64,000 nucleotides of DNA. Origin: Cyclospora cayetanensis. Lineage: Eukaryota > Apicomplexa > Conoidasida > Eucoccidiorida > Eimeriidae. A program made the position numbers and the translations under genes. Under the pieces are notes generated by a model that searched no databases, had not been told where the DNA came from, and saw nothing but the letters and a program-made list of their open reading frames with translations. The DNA lies in NCBI RefSeq assembly GCF_002999335.1, contig NW_020312734.1:1-64000 (forward strand). The letters are read 5' to 3'. The stretch's first letter is position 1; every line of letters begins with the position of its first letter. Shown here in pieces: positions 48,601 to 60,960 of the stretch.

Positions 48601-51600
48601 GGGTGTGTGTAGTGGCTCGAGGACGATGTGTAGTGAGGCATATTTTGAAGTTGATAAAGGCGTTTAGAGAATTTAAATGGGCTAAGGAACGTTCTGGGTG
48701 CGCTTGGAGCACATGCACGCAGCACACCTATCTGGAAAGGGGTCATCGTGTTGATACAGCAAGTAATGGCAAGGCACGGATATTTTTTTCGGGAGTAGGG
48801 GTGTTTCGATCTTTGAATGTCTTCTATGACAATGTGTCGAAAGGCATGCTGTGCAGTGCAATGCAGTGTGTTTTTTGTTGTCTATACTGCGGTGTCGCCT
48901 CGTGGGGACGAGTGCAGGATGCCCCCGGTGATTGTTGCATAAGGGGTGAGTTTTGTTGGCGGCTCGTGCGTCTGCAGGTGCGACTATGGCTTGATGCGTA
49001 CGGCCGTGAGAAGGACCTCAATGACAAGCGCTTAGTTCTCCGAAAGGCTCTGGAGTTTATTCCAAACTCTGTGCGTCTGTGGAAGGAGGCGTGCAGCTTG
49101 GAGGAGGAGCGCAACGCGCGTATCCTGCTTACGCGCGCTGTCGAATGTGTACCACAGTCTCATGAGATGTGGCTTGCCCTTGCGAGGCTGAGCACTTACG
49201 AGGAGGCTCAAAAGGTTTTGAATGAGGCCAGGAAGAAGTGCCCCACCTCTCCGGAGATTTGGGTTGCCGCGTGCAAGTTAGAAGAGACGCAAGGCAACGA
49301 GAAGATGGTAGACGTTATTATTGGGAGGGCTGTGGAGAACCTTATTGGTCGGGGGGTAGCGCACACGCGCGATGTGTGGCTAAAGCTCGCTGAGGAGGCT
49401 GAGAGTTCGGGCTTCCTGAAGACGGCGCAGGCTATCGTGAAGGCATCCATGAAAGTCGGGGTCGAGGGGATCAACGCGAAGCGTGTGTGGAGTGAAGATG
49501 CAGAGGAGTATCTTAGCAGAGGCTCAGTTGCAGTGGCGAGGGCGCTCTATACGCATGCGCTGGACCGTCTTCGGACAAAGAAGAGTCTCTGGCTAGCCTT
49601 AGCGGATCTCGAGACGAAGCACGGCACGCGGGAAGCCTTGGAGAAGGTGTTACAGAAGGCGGTTGCATGCTGTCCAAAAGCGGATGTTCTGTGGCTTATG
49701 GCTGCCAAGCAACAGTGGCTGAAGGGCGACATTAATGCGGCGCGGCGTATTCTGGCAGAGGCGTTCTCACACAATGAGAACAGTGAGGCTATTTCTCTTG
49801 CCGCCGTCAAGCTGGAAAGGGAGAATAACGAGTTCACGCGTGCACGGAGACTCTTAAAGCGCACGAGACAGAACATCAACACGCCGAACGCGTGGATGCA
49901 GTCCATTCAGCTGGAGAGACAGTTGGGAGATTACGATGCGGCGATCGCACTTGCAGAGGAGGCGGTCAAGCAGCACCAAACCTTTGCGAAGCTGTGGATG
50001 GTGCGTGGTCAACTGCACGAAGAGCACCCCACGCGAAGGGACCTTAACATGGCCATTGAGGTGTACAGACAGGGGTCGGTATGCTGTCCGAGGAGTGTGC
50101 CCTTGTGGCTTTGCTGGGTGGACTGTGAGCGGGGCCAGAAGAATTGGAATAGAGCGCGCGCTGTTTTGGAGAAGGCGAAGCTTCGGGTGCCAAACAGTCC
50201 GGAGTTATGGCTGTCTCTCGTGCAAGTCGAGATCGAGGCGGGCAACAAGGAGGTCGCGCAGCACGTCGCTGCTAAGGCGATACAAACATGTCCCAACGCT
50301 GGCATTATCTGGGCGGAGGCTATTTTTCTTGAGGAGGAAAATGCTCAGGTGAGCGCCTGCGTTGCACATGAGGTCATGACATCCTCTAAGCTTCGCGTGA
50401 AGAGGTGTCTGTGTGGGGGGAGGGAGGGAAGACGGGGGGTTTGGCTGGAGGCTGCGGAGAGGTGTTGTGATGGGCTGCATCACAGAAGCCTTGTACAAAC
50501 AAGCTTTGTTGCGGTCTCTGCTGCCGTGTTGTTGCGTCGCTGGCGAACTGGGGCAAAGGGCGGGAGGGAGGGAAGGCGGAAGGGGGGGAGAGTTTGATTA
50601 TGAATGGAGATGAGCGTCCACAAAAGGCCGCAAACTCTAAAGCCATCTCTTTGTTTCCTTGCTGCGCGTATCCGTTGCATCTAAGGCCTCACGTCTCTCT
50701 CTCTCTGTGTGTGTGTGTGTGCTGCTTCTCAGACACACAAAGCAGTCGATGCCCTGACGAAGTGCGAGAACGATGCACACGTAATTCATGCAGTAGCGCG
50801 TTTATTTTGGAGGGACCAAAAAATTGTCAAGGCTCGAAAATGGCTAAACAGAAGCGTCACGCTTGATCCGTCTCTTGGCGACGCGTGGGCCTCTTTTCTG
50901 GCCTTTGAGCTGCAGCACGGAGGCGAGAAGGAGTGCATCGAGGTTATCAACAGATGCGCTCTTGCGCAGCCCAACCGGGGTGGGTATGCATGCGGACTCG
51001 CGGAAGGCTGCTTCGTGTGGGGGCTATGGCAGAATGTAGCGCTCAGTGGAAAGCGTGTGGCCGTTGGAGGGGGAGACACGGGGGACATACACAAGGGGTA
51101 GATAGGGGAAGGGGTGCATCATTGCACTGTCTACGGGGTTCTGGTGCGTGACATTTCGGCTTCTAAATGGGAAGCTGCTGGGCCGCTTGGGGGTTTGTGG
51201 CTTTCAGGAATTGCGTGGAACAAAATCACCAAACAAGTTCGCTGCTGGTCCTTTTCACAACCTCAGGTAAGGCAATAGAATCCTCACCAGTAGATTTTGG
51301 AGCTGAGCGCACCGAGCACTCTACTGGGCAAGGGGATCATCTGAGGCGGTAAGGCCCTGCAGCGGAATAGCCTTCAAGTCGGCGCAGTGAAGGCCTCTGG
51401 TTCTTCCAGTTAAGGGCTTGGCGGGCTACTAAAGGCCTCGTTGCGTAAACGAGCTTACGGCAGGCAGAGAGCTGCATGGGCTTGTATTTATTAAAGGCGA
51501 TGCATCATTGGCTTCTTAATGAAGCGGCGCCTATATACACGTGGTGCATGGAGGCAACAGCAAAGCCTCGTTCTTGTCGGATGAGCTTACGCGCAGAGCT

Positions 51601-52577
51601 GACAAATAGCCCTTCATCGGAGATAAGAGAATGGTCGACGGCACAGCTGAGTGTTCTTGTGTACTTTCGATTCAGAAACTTTGCGCGGTGCTGGAGGGTA
51701 TGTACCCCAACGCCCTGAAGAAAGAGGGCATTTCGCAAGGTATGTATGGCTGCGACCGACTGGCACGTAGTTTTATTTGCTTGTGTGGATCTACCCGCGT
51801 AATATTGCGCTTTGGCAGATAGCCGCACAAAGCGCTCTCGCCGGGCCAGTGCACTTGGGGATTAAGGTTTCGGTTGGCATTGTTTTGGTGCTTTTCTTTG
51901 GAAGGGGCCGCGTAGGTGTTTGGGTTTCTACCCTGGACGTGGCATTTGTGCAATCGCAAGCAGGAGAAGTTAGGAGGCTGAGAAAATCCCTTTTGTATGG
52001 AGCACCTAATCCCGTGTTAGTTAGGCGTGACACTGTGCTCCTGGACTTTTTGTGTTGTGCCGCAGTGGTATTGGACGCACTGCACGGGAAGTTGCAGGAT
52101 GCCCAGCAAGGTGCCCCCAAAGCCACTGAAGTAGCTCCTGCAAGAGACTCTACCACCTCTTCGAATGCCTCTTCGACAGCTGAGGCTTCGATTGCGAGCG
52201 GGGGCGAGAAAAGGCGGAACGAAAGCAGCAATGACTCCCAGAAAGAAGCACGAGCAGCGGCTAGCGAAGAACAGAGCAAGGTATACATTTATTAGGAAAC
52301 CCCTAGTTCAAGTCCGGAGTGCTTTGGCCTTTAACATGTGGGGCCCTAATCGGGCGCTTTGCACTGTCTCTTGGTCAAGGATCTGGAATTGTGGGATGTG
52401 TGCACTGATTAATACGACGCGCAGTTTATGGCCGATAGAGAGACGGCCGAGATGCATCTAGTGTGTTTGCTGGAAGTTTCGGGTACGTGTGCGCAGGCGG
52501 AGCCTGGGACAGATTTACCGACAGCGAAACGGCCACGGGTTGCTGAAGCACCTGTAGAGCTTACCAAGGGCGCGTAG
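45686..52577 (+). CDS. PRPF6: Pre-mRNA-processing factor 6 (U4/U6.U5 tri-snRNP bridging protein)
   Basis: Twelve exons with consistent phase: 45686-45897, 46198-46383, 46824-47008, 47432-47844, 48025-48148, 48437-48585, 48978-50348, 50733-50979, 51208-51266, 51676-51739, 52066-52280, 52425-52577; 1125 residues. Prp6 bridges U5 and U4/U6 snRNPs in the nucleus. The N-terminal PRP1 domain shows two glycine-rich motifs (YVPGIGRGATSFTTR in exon 1, YIPGRGRGATGFAGG in exon 2), then SIDQRMDGRRKSRRE and EEWESIPDIGDY. A Thr-Pro-rich stretch (TPLGLQTPLGIQTPLG, about residues 262-285) matches the TP repeats that Prp4 kinase phosphorylates in other species. ISGQTVIDPKGYLTDLNSM precedes HAT/TPR-like helical repeats, most of them in the 457-codon exon 7 (NSVRLWKEA, CPKADVLWLMAAK, LWLSLVQVE). 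It is longer than human PRPF6 (about 940 residues), mainly by a C-terminal tail rich in Ser, Ala and Glu (exons 11-12). Exons 9-12 are small and fitted by phase, so the tail is the least certain part. Confidence 0.93.
46019..46086. repeat. CT-rich then TA-rich microsatellite in PRPF6 intron 1
   Basis: A CTGTCTxT run followed by TATATA and ACATACATATATG, inside intron 1 of PRPF6. Confidence 0.75.
50695..50722. repeat. (CT)n(GT)n microsatellite before PRPF6 exon 8
   Basis: TCTCTCTC followed by GTGTGTGTGT, forming the pyrimidine/GT-rich lead to the acceptor of exon 8. Confidence 0.8.
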
Positions 52578-53983
52578 GAAGGGCTTTTCGCCACTGCAGC
52601 CTTTGGTCCTCACGGATTTCTGACCGTAGCCTTCCATATCTAGCGCGGCATCGCCGTTCTGCTTTGACTGCAGCGGCGCAGAGGCCACTGTTTTGTAGGC
52701 TTCCGAGGACAGGCTGTTGAGGGCTGTTGCCCTACAGGACGACTTGTGGGGTTGCCCAGCGTCCTGGGGTAGTTGCAAACGTAGGGGAGGGCCGCTTGCG
52801 TCAAAAAGAGTTGATACGGGGGTACACTTAGTCAGAGACGGACCGCGATTAGGCGGATATTACACGTACTTTGAGACAGATGAATCAAAGATGCAAGCAG
52901 GCGCTTCAGGCGACAGAAGAAAGCAGATTTTGACATAGCCAAGGCCGGTAGGTAGATAGGTACGAGCACTACGTCGCTTCGGTGGATGCTATGTCCAAGT
53001 GCCACTACCTGTGCCGCAACCCGATACAGGTCATGCTCTATTTCACACTGGCCCCAAGACTTGTAGTCTAGCGCACAAGGGCACACCTGAAAGGGGTTTT
53101 TCGCCTAAAGGCGCCTGCCTCGAATTCAACAGGCTTCAAGTCCATCTGAATCCTACATATTCTAGTTGGAGGAGGAAAACTGCACTACCTGTATGAAATA
53201 CATGACAAGCGAAGATAGAAATAGCTGGAAAGGCAAAAGCATTGGCTAACCTGGCAAAAGGAGGGCGCACTGCGCGGCGAGAGCTGAAATGTCCCCGGTG
53301 TCACTGGTCTCAAGAGCACTCAGTGCCATAGCACTATCGAAGATCCGCCTACTGTTTTAGCTAACTGTAGTGCCTATTGCACGTATGTCGGACTTGATAT
53401 TCAGTAAAACACAAAATGCTGGACTTTGACGGAAGCCAGGGTGTGGTGGGGCCTTCGTCGGTTCACTGTACATGCAAAAAGGTGTGCAAGCAGGATTGCT
53501 CCATTACTACAAAGTCGGGAACGAACTGCTGATGGGCCGCATCGCACACTGGCAGCAGCGAAAACCTGTTACGAGCAACTCGACTGCACGTAGCAGGGCA
53601 AGGTACCTAGACACGCTAAACCTCACAGCAAAGCCAAGGGGCGACTCACCAATTCACGAAGGTGGTTCCGCAGCATACAGCCGCACTTAAAAGCATCAGC
53701 CACAGCCTCAGGCTCACGCTGCACCATATGTCCTAGCCTCAATCTCATTCATAGGCAGAGCCCACATGCGGGCCCTTTGACCCTCAGCCCTTGCCGTGCA
53801 CGATAGACATAGGCTTGGCTTTTAGCTTAGCCAAAGGCCCTCTACCGACCTTCGTCTCAGCCTTAGGCCTGAACATGCCGCTTGAAACTAAATCTCAGCT
53901 ACGATTTTATAGCGCTCAGGGGCTCGCTCAAAGCTCGCGTCAGAGCCTTTGCCTTTCTCAAACAAGGGCTCCCCTGAAATCCG
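52578..53983. other. convergent intergenic region, nothing recognised
   Basis: Between the stop of PRPF6 and the stop of the minus-strand secreted-protein gene. Only short unrelated open frames. Confidence 0.5.
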
Positions 53984-56900
53984 CTATCCACACTGTTCTC
54001 CAACAATACAAACCTGGACGTACAAGATGCGTCCATCTAATTTTTCTCTGAACGCTTCGATATTCTGTGGGATAAAGTCAGTGGATACATACGAGGTGAG
54101 CGTGGCTACCATCGAGTCCCTGTGTAGATGCTGGCCCCTAAGATCTGCTATGTGATCTCTCCCTAACAGAATCTGCTTCTGGGAGGTAACAAGGTAGCTT
54201 TGGGAACACCCTGACTTCACTCGCAGTAAGGGGAAACGTGTATCGCTCCACAGCTTCGTCCGTACCAATGCCTGAGCATCACCGATCACTGGGTAGAGAA
54301 ACAAGTGCGTCAGGGCCTGTAACACTGTATCTCGTGATGGCACCACGTACTCCCGTTGCCCATACTTCGAACGCGCCACCTCAATGCGCATAATGAACGC
54401 AGCCGCTCTGAGATAACACACGCAGAAGCAAAGCGTCCGGTGCAACGCATGGCGTGGCTAGTGCACGGTTCGCAAGCACGCTGAAGTTGCAAGCTTGTGT
54501 TGACACTTGGCTATGAATCCGTTGACGGTGACACCCATTCTTACTACATGCATCAGACGCGCCAGGCCTAATGTGATCAGGCACTACAGGTTGCCGCAGT
54601 TGGTTAACCTATCCCTAAAACATCAAGTTCGCCACGAACATGAGCCTTGTACGGCGCCGTTATGTTGATTATGCTTGCAGCATGCCTACCTGAGGAAGGA
54701 AGAGAGTGGCAACTGCAAGGGGGGGAGCCTGGTGATGCCAACAAAGACTGCGGTATTATGTCTCTCGAAGAGTTTTACATATCCGAGATCTGAGACTCCG
54801 TCCGCTAGCAGCGCACCATAGCCATCAGTCAGTGCTTCAGACAGCAGTCTGGTGTTCGTGTTACGCTCAATCGCCGCCACATAAGCGAGCTCGCTTTTCA
54901 CATGGGACCGCAGCTTGAGGAGCTCATAGGGTCCTGATGCATCATACGACAGGAATGACACTATTGCGCTCCCCAACTGAGAGAGCCAACCCAAATGCGT
55001 CTCGTTTCCTTTATACTCTCCTACTGCAGACAGACGCACCACAGGCATGCAAAGGCTGAGCTTGAAGATGTGCCCTTCACCTTGCCTACCAGTTCTAAGC
55101 AATGCAATTCGCAGCAAGAGAAGTGCCGCTTTACACGGCCATCTGCCAGAAAAGACAGCCCGCAAAACTAACCAATTAGCTACTCAGCCATATTCTGCGG
55201 GTTTGCACCTGAAGGGTCAATAATTTGGGGATCGGGAACCCTGAAACCTAAATGCTCAGCTTTGGAGTCCTCTTGAGCTGCCTGACTGCATGCTGCTGCA
55301 GCGCTTTCAGTCTGCATCTACGATTTGGGCTGTTGACTAAGAAGCAGAGTAACCAGACAAGCTACGGCTGCGTTTATATCCTTACATGGAGTTTGCCCCA
55401 AATAGGCGATAAGAACCTTTTGATTCTCGCTGGTGATACTGAAGTCCGAGGCCCCCAAGTGTGCGAGTCTTCTCGTGAAGTGAAATCCAAAGTGCTTGGC
55501 CGAGGAGACAACTGCGGGTTCCGTCGAGACGAAGACAGAGATTGGTGAAACGGCCATCCCCGCAACATTTGCTGAAGCCACAACGCTGCGGGTTAGTAGC
55601 TGACTAATCGAGATCACACAGTATTGAGATAAGCCCGGTTCCTGAAACAGTGGTTCCACTGCTGCTTGAATGGTGCGCACTGAGGGCTGTAGCTGCAAAC
55701 GGCTTGAACCTCCTGGGTACTTGGTGTCCTGCTCGTCCACGTGCACAAACGCGGGGTAGCTGAAGAGAAAACAGAAAAGCGCCCGTATGCAATCAGATGA
55801 TGTATTGCCCAGCTTAATTGAAAGAGTTGTAGAACAAGAGCAACTCGTTATGAATTTAGAAAGAAATAATCGACCAAATCTGTTATTGGCCAGAACTTTT
55901 CTAAACTGCCTATGACGGTGCAGACATGCATGTACGCTTGGCTAACTATGTAGTGAACACCCTCCCCCCTCCTCGCTTCGTGATAGTCCCTCTTAAAAGT
56001 TTCCGTTCTTTGCTTACATTGACCATGAGTCGTTGAGTGCGGAAATAGCCTCAATAATTTTGCTGATGCGTCCAACTGCCGTGAGGACACCTGGGTTAGT
56101 TGGGTCCCACGCTTTGCTCACATCTATGACGGCGACGCCTTTCGTGTTCAACTGATGTATGCAGTCTTCAATGATCGACTGAAAATACAGTTCCTCCATT
56201 CGGGAGGTCTTAACAAACCGGGTAAACTCCGCCTCCTTCACTGACATGGCCGAGCCTGCTGCACTAGCGTAACTGTCCATTTGAATTCGTATTTCCTCCA
56301 TTGCGCGTTCGGACATTCGCACCGACTGAGAGGTCAACTCTTTATCCCAATTCTGCATTCGCTCCAATACTTTCGTGCGTGCATCGCACAGCTGCGCACC
56401 ATCCCATACACATACCACATGCACATGTGTCCTACAGATCCGAACTATCAGCTTGGCTACAAAAGGCAGCGCCCTCTTATGCTCCTCATCAGCACTTATT
56501 TTCCGCGTAACACAAATCCAGCTCCATATGCCGCAGCTTGATATTCAAGCTACCTGCAAGCACAGTTGTTCCCTCAACCCTCCCAACCTTCCAGATATTC
56601 CTCCACATACCCGGCTAATTTTCACCGCCCTCCGGCAGTCCGTCCCCCTAGACTAGTGTGAATACTAAAATACTCAATTCCCCTCCTACCGACCCCGCCT
56701 CTACAACCTCACCAGTTTGTACTTCTTGGCCATCGTTTCCACCCTGTGCATACTCAGTGCCATTTCTGCCCCGTATTCCCGTGCCACAAGAACACGCTCC
56801 TTCGGTTTAGACTTCAAACGACTTGCAAATACCCCAAACTCCTCCAACGCGATCAGCGACACATTCCGCAGCGTGTCGCTCAAACGCATGCGTAGCTTAC

Positions 56901-58397
56901 CCAGCCTCTCCCTCACGACACCTGCATGGAGTCACAGTTGATCCCGCATAAATTTTTTCTCTGAAAGTTACGCCTCTGCGCCTCCGCTTCCGCCAACTAC
57001 CTCTTTAGGGTGCCGCCACACTAGAAAAGCCCCGCTGCGCTACAGTCAAGGCTTTCCAGCGATCAGCATGAGGAACGCGCAACGAGTGCATCCCTTTCTA
57101 CAATGCTTTTAGAGTCTGTGATAGCAACTTGAGCAACGAATAAACTGTGCATTTCCTGTGTGCAAACACGTCTGTGCATACTCAAGGCACAGTGCACCAC
57201 GCGTTGTAGCAAAAAATTCTCCATCCTCTGCCCTCTGCGCTCCTATCTCACCAGCATTCCCGACTGCTGTGGAGCTGATGAGCTCCAAGAGCTCTCTGTA
57301 TTGCCATTTGAACATTGCAATTTTCCGCTTAAGCCCATTCAGCACGCGCTCGATGGCGTCAGCCTGCCTTTGGCTCGTCATAAAAGAACGCAGCGGAATC
57401 TTCAACAAGTCTGCCACGAGCTCATCATCTTTCTCTACGTTTGACCACAACTGGTCCTCCGCACGCTCGAGACGCGTCAACAGCTCAGCTGAACATACAC
57501 CACACACAGATTGCGTGCAGCCTATACAGCAGCAAAAATATTCTATTAGATTCCACGGCAGAGCTACAGCACGCATAACACGACCGCAAACCCGAGATGC
57601 AGTGCCTCATAGCGAGACGCATGCCTTAGGCAGACTACAGAAAATAAGACACACAGAACGCCCGCCATCTACCCAGCCAACTCGAGTATCTTTAGATGAG
57701 CTGCATGGATTGGCAAGCATGTCACCGTATCCACCCCTGTAAGCCCCCCGTTCGAAAGCTATAAAACTGCCAGCAAGCGCTGAGAAGGCCTAATTCGTGG
57801 ACCACACACGGCCTGGAAAACCCCTCACAGTCCCTGGGCCGAAAATTCCATACGCACATTCTCTGTAGCTAAAAACACGTTCATAACAGTTCACAACTTT
57901 ACAAGCTGCATCAGAGCGAGGGGTTTATAAGGGGTAAGGCAGCCAAGCTACGGCTTCAAAGACCGGCCGTACCCAAGTCAGTGACGGAGGCCTCGTCCGA
58001 CCAGGTGCTAGCCTCCGGGGGCCTAGTAGACTGCCACGGACTATCCGAGTATTCTCCCTGAGATGAAGCCCACAAAAGCGTATCCTGGAGGTTCTTGAGC
58101 AAACAAACGCGAGAGCACGGCGCGCTGCTCGGGTTAACACAATACTTGCACAACTAGAAATGCGCAGGACTCGCAAAAAAGCCATATAGTGAGCGGTGCA
58201 AAGGTCGCATCTAGCGAGCTGAGGGCACGCCAATTGTTGCCGCTGTGACATACGTCATCTTCCACTTCAAAAGACTCCTCCTCCACAGAGTCGCCTGAAT
58301 CCGATGCCCTGCATCTAAGGGACAGCGCTGCGAAGAAGGTGAGCCACAGCAGCAGTCTGAGATTTAAAGCCAACGGCTGGATTCTGTGGGACGCCAT
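53984..58397 (-). CDS. Secreted helical protein of 774 residues, unknown family
   Basis: Eight exons join with every phase matching: 58397-58254, 58057-57973, 57488-57252, 56921-56713, 56391-56018, 55759-55386, 55167-54690, 54407-53984. Exon 1 encodes a signal peptide (LLLWLTFFAALSLRCRA) followed by an acidic run (SVEEESFEVEDD). Exons 3-5 are long, charged and mainly helical (RLERAEDQLWSNVEKDDELV; VLERMQNWDKELTSQ; KEAEFTRFVKTSRMEELYF), suggesting coiled coil. Exons 6-8 look like a folded, mixed domain (SVFVSTEPAVVSS, LAYVAAIERNTNTRLL, REYVVPSRDTVLQALTHLF). I see no further membrane segment, no GPI-type hydrophobic end, and few Cys, so a soluble product of the secretory pathway is likely. Rhoptry, microneme or oocyst-wall cargo are possible, but no motif decides. 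The stop at 53984 follows a possible extra donor (GTACGT near 54025), so the last few residues are uncertain. I do not recognise it and assign no function. Confidence 0.75.
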
Positions 58398-60960
58398 TGG
58401 ATACGATTTGGCTCATATAGCTCCTCCTGACGGGGGGAACGCCCATTACAGCCCCCATGCGGCTGCGCAGGTGCTCGAATGCCTCAGGGGCCCCCACGCC
58501 CCTGGCCAAACTGTAGCACTTGCCAGGCTGCGTGCCAATATTATAAGGCTTCTGTTCTGCCTTGGAAATGATGCACTTGCATCCTGAGGTACAGTTCGCC
58601 GCGGTTTGTTGCCGTGAGCTGCAGAGTGCTGCACTGAGTTTAGTGACCTGCAACGGTGTTACTCCCTACGAATCGTGATATGCACGAGCTCCTAAAGAGA
58701 AAATTGCCCCCTTGATAATGAGGAGGTAGCCAACTGCCAAGTAGACAAAGAACCGCTTGTAGCGTCGCCGCTGAAGGACCAGGGCTGAAGAGCAAACTGC
58801 GTTGGCGCTGAAGGGTCCTAGGGCTGTATGGCAAAGCGAAGACGGCAAAGTTAGGAGCTAAGTCGTTCCTTCTTCGTTAACAAAACGAAAATTGAGACGG
58901 GAATTGGAAAAGCAGCCCACGGGTAGACTTCTACCAGACTGTTCATGGTGCGGCCTGTCGAGTGGGCCCGGCTCCCTCTGGGATCGCTGCAAGCGTTGGT
59001 AAACAAGTGTAGCGCCCTAGTCAGCCATTTGTTGTATAATGAGTGAGTTAAACCACTCTTTTATGAGAAACACAGCGGATGCACTTTCACAGAAAGACAT
59101 CTGGGCATTAACATCTAACTTGGCTGAACACATCCCCTTGCTTTTTCCGCCGGGTAAAACGAGTTACCTTTTGTGTGCTCTCATGACTCTTATGGATGTC
59201 TTGTTTAATCAGTTGTGTATCTGCATATCCGTATCCTTCAGTAATTCAGCCGTTGTTTCATGTATCCCAGTATATGCCATCTCTATGGTGGCGGGCGCTG
59301 ATAGTAAGCCCTGGGGTAATAAGGCGGAGAGCAAAGAACACACCTTGACTAACCTGAAGGCACATCTCTAGCTGCAGATTAAGACTCTCCAGAAAGTCTC
59401 TTTGCATTGCAGACCCCATTATGGGTAGGCTAAGGCCCAAGAGCATCCCTTGTGAACTCGAGTAATAGTACACGCTTTGTTGACTATTTGAAGTGTAGGC
59501 GAGATGAAAAACTCCAGGCGAAGTCCAAATGCCTCCCTGGATACACATTACTTCGTGGCATTGCGCAAGAAGGCACATCGCTTAGGCCAACGCCGCGCTG
59601 TGCACAGAGTGTTTCCTTGCTGCCACCAGTTTTGTGAAATTCGGCATTTGCGAAGTAAACATTCTCGGGATTGATTGTTCGTGTACTCTGTGTGCTTGTA
59701 AGCTCGGTAAGCCTCATGCTAAAACCAAGTACAGAGTGCTCTAAGCGTGCCGGTCTAGGCTACACTGAGGCGCATATGCTGTACTACTTATACCTAGCTA
59801 AGGGTATATAAAGAACTGACTACTTAGCTTGTCTGTTTGTATATCTTCTTCATCGCAGAAGGCTCTTGACTCGATACGAGAAGGCACAATGCGTACGTGC
59901 GCGCCAGATGGTACATGCAACCAGCTGTGAATAGTGAGAGTGCCCACGGTGGGAGCTCTCAGGGGGCGGCCTGGGAGGGGAAGCATCTTTTAAGCAACAC
60001 TTACTAAATTTCCATTAAGTTCGCGTCTAGTGTGGAGTGAAGTGTAAGAGCGTTACACTAAGCTACTGTGTGTTACTGGCTGAAGACCATACATAGCACT
60101 TCTGCTAACATTCCATGCGTAATCGGTCACTTGGGATAGGGGCAAGCAAAGTGTTAGGCATTTTCGGTGGACAAGATAATAACCTGCTTATAGTTTTACG
60201 CTGTAAATGAGCTCTTGGAAATCACCTTACTAGGGGTATCGCTACACTCGGCAGTGTCCAGTGCAGCAATTTATACATAAGCCCAAGCCCAATTCCACTG
60301 CACAGAACACCTACACCACGAGCAAGATACTTAGTGCTGTGTACGTCGTTTGATGGAATCGCTTCGTTGAATGCCTGCACCCCACGATGCGGGAAGGTGG
60401 CTCCAGTGTTCAGTATCTAGGTCTCATCGTTCTGCCTGGCCCGAGCGTCTCATGACCTGTCTCAAAAATACCTTCTGTATTCTCGTTATCTACGCTTCTA
60501 GTGTACATAGAGAGTAAATCCAACTTATTGGTCACTGCGGGTTGCACGCTGTACCCTGCTTTTCCCCGTCCACTGTTAAGTCTCCTGCACACTAAGCAGC
60601 ACGCTGCCAAGTGAGATTCAGACAGCGCACTTATTTACGATGTACCTGAAAAGGCTGCACTGTCAAGTTCAAGAAACTACAGCTAAGGCGAGCCCCGATG
60701 GTACCTTCTGACGAGTGCATACAAATCGTTCAGCCTGCGCCAGAAGCGGGGAGACTAATATTCAAGAACATCCAGAAGTGAGCCTCGGAACCTCTACAGG
60801 CGTATGGCAAGGAGCTAGTATAGGACTTCGAGATACAAATCGAGTCTGGCCACGAACCTTGAGAGCCTAGCCTTTACTGCACATTAAAAGACCAATTCAT
60901 AGCCCCTTCGTGCCCCCGCGCTGCTAGAAAGGCTTTTCTTGGCATACGGCGGTTGTCTGC
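58398..60960. other. gene-poor stretch, nothing recognised
   Basis: Lies between the start of the secreted-protein gene and the stop of coronin, both minus strand. Less GC-rich than the flanking genes, with short open frames only. It should include the promoter of the secreted-protein gene. Confidence 0.5.
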
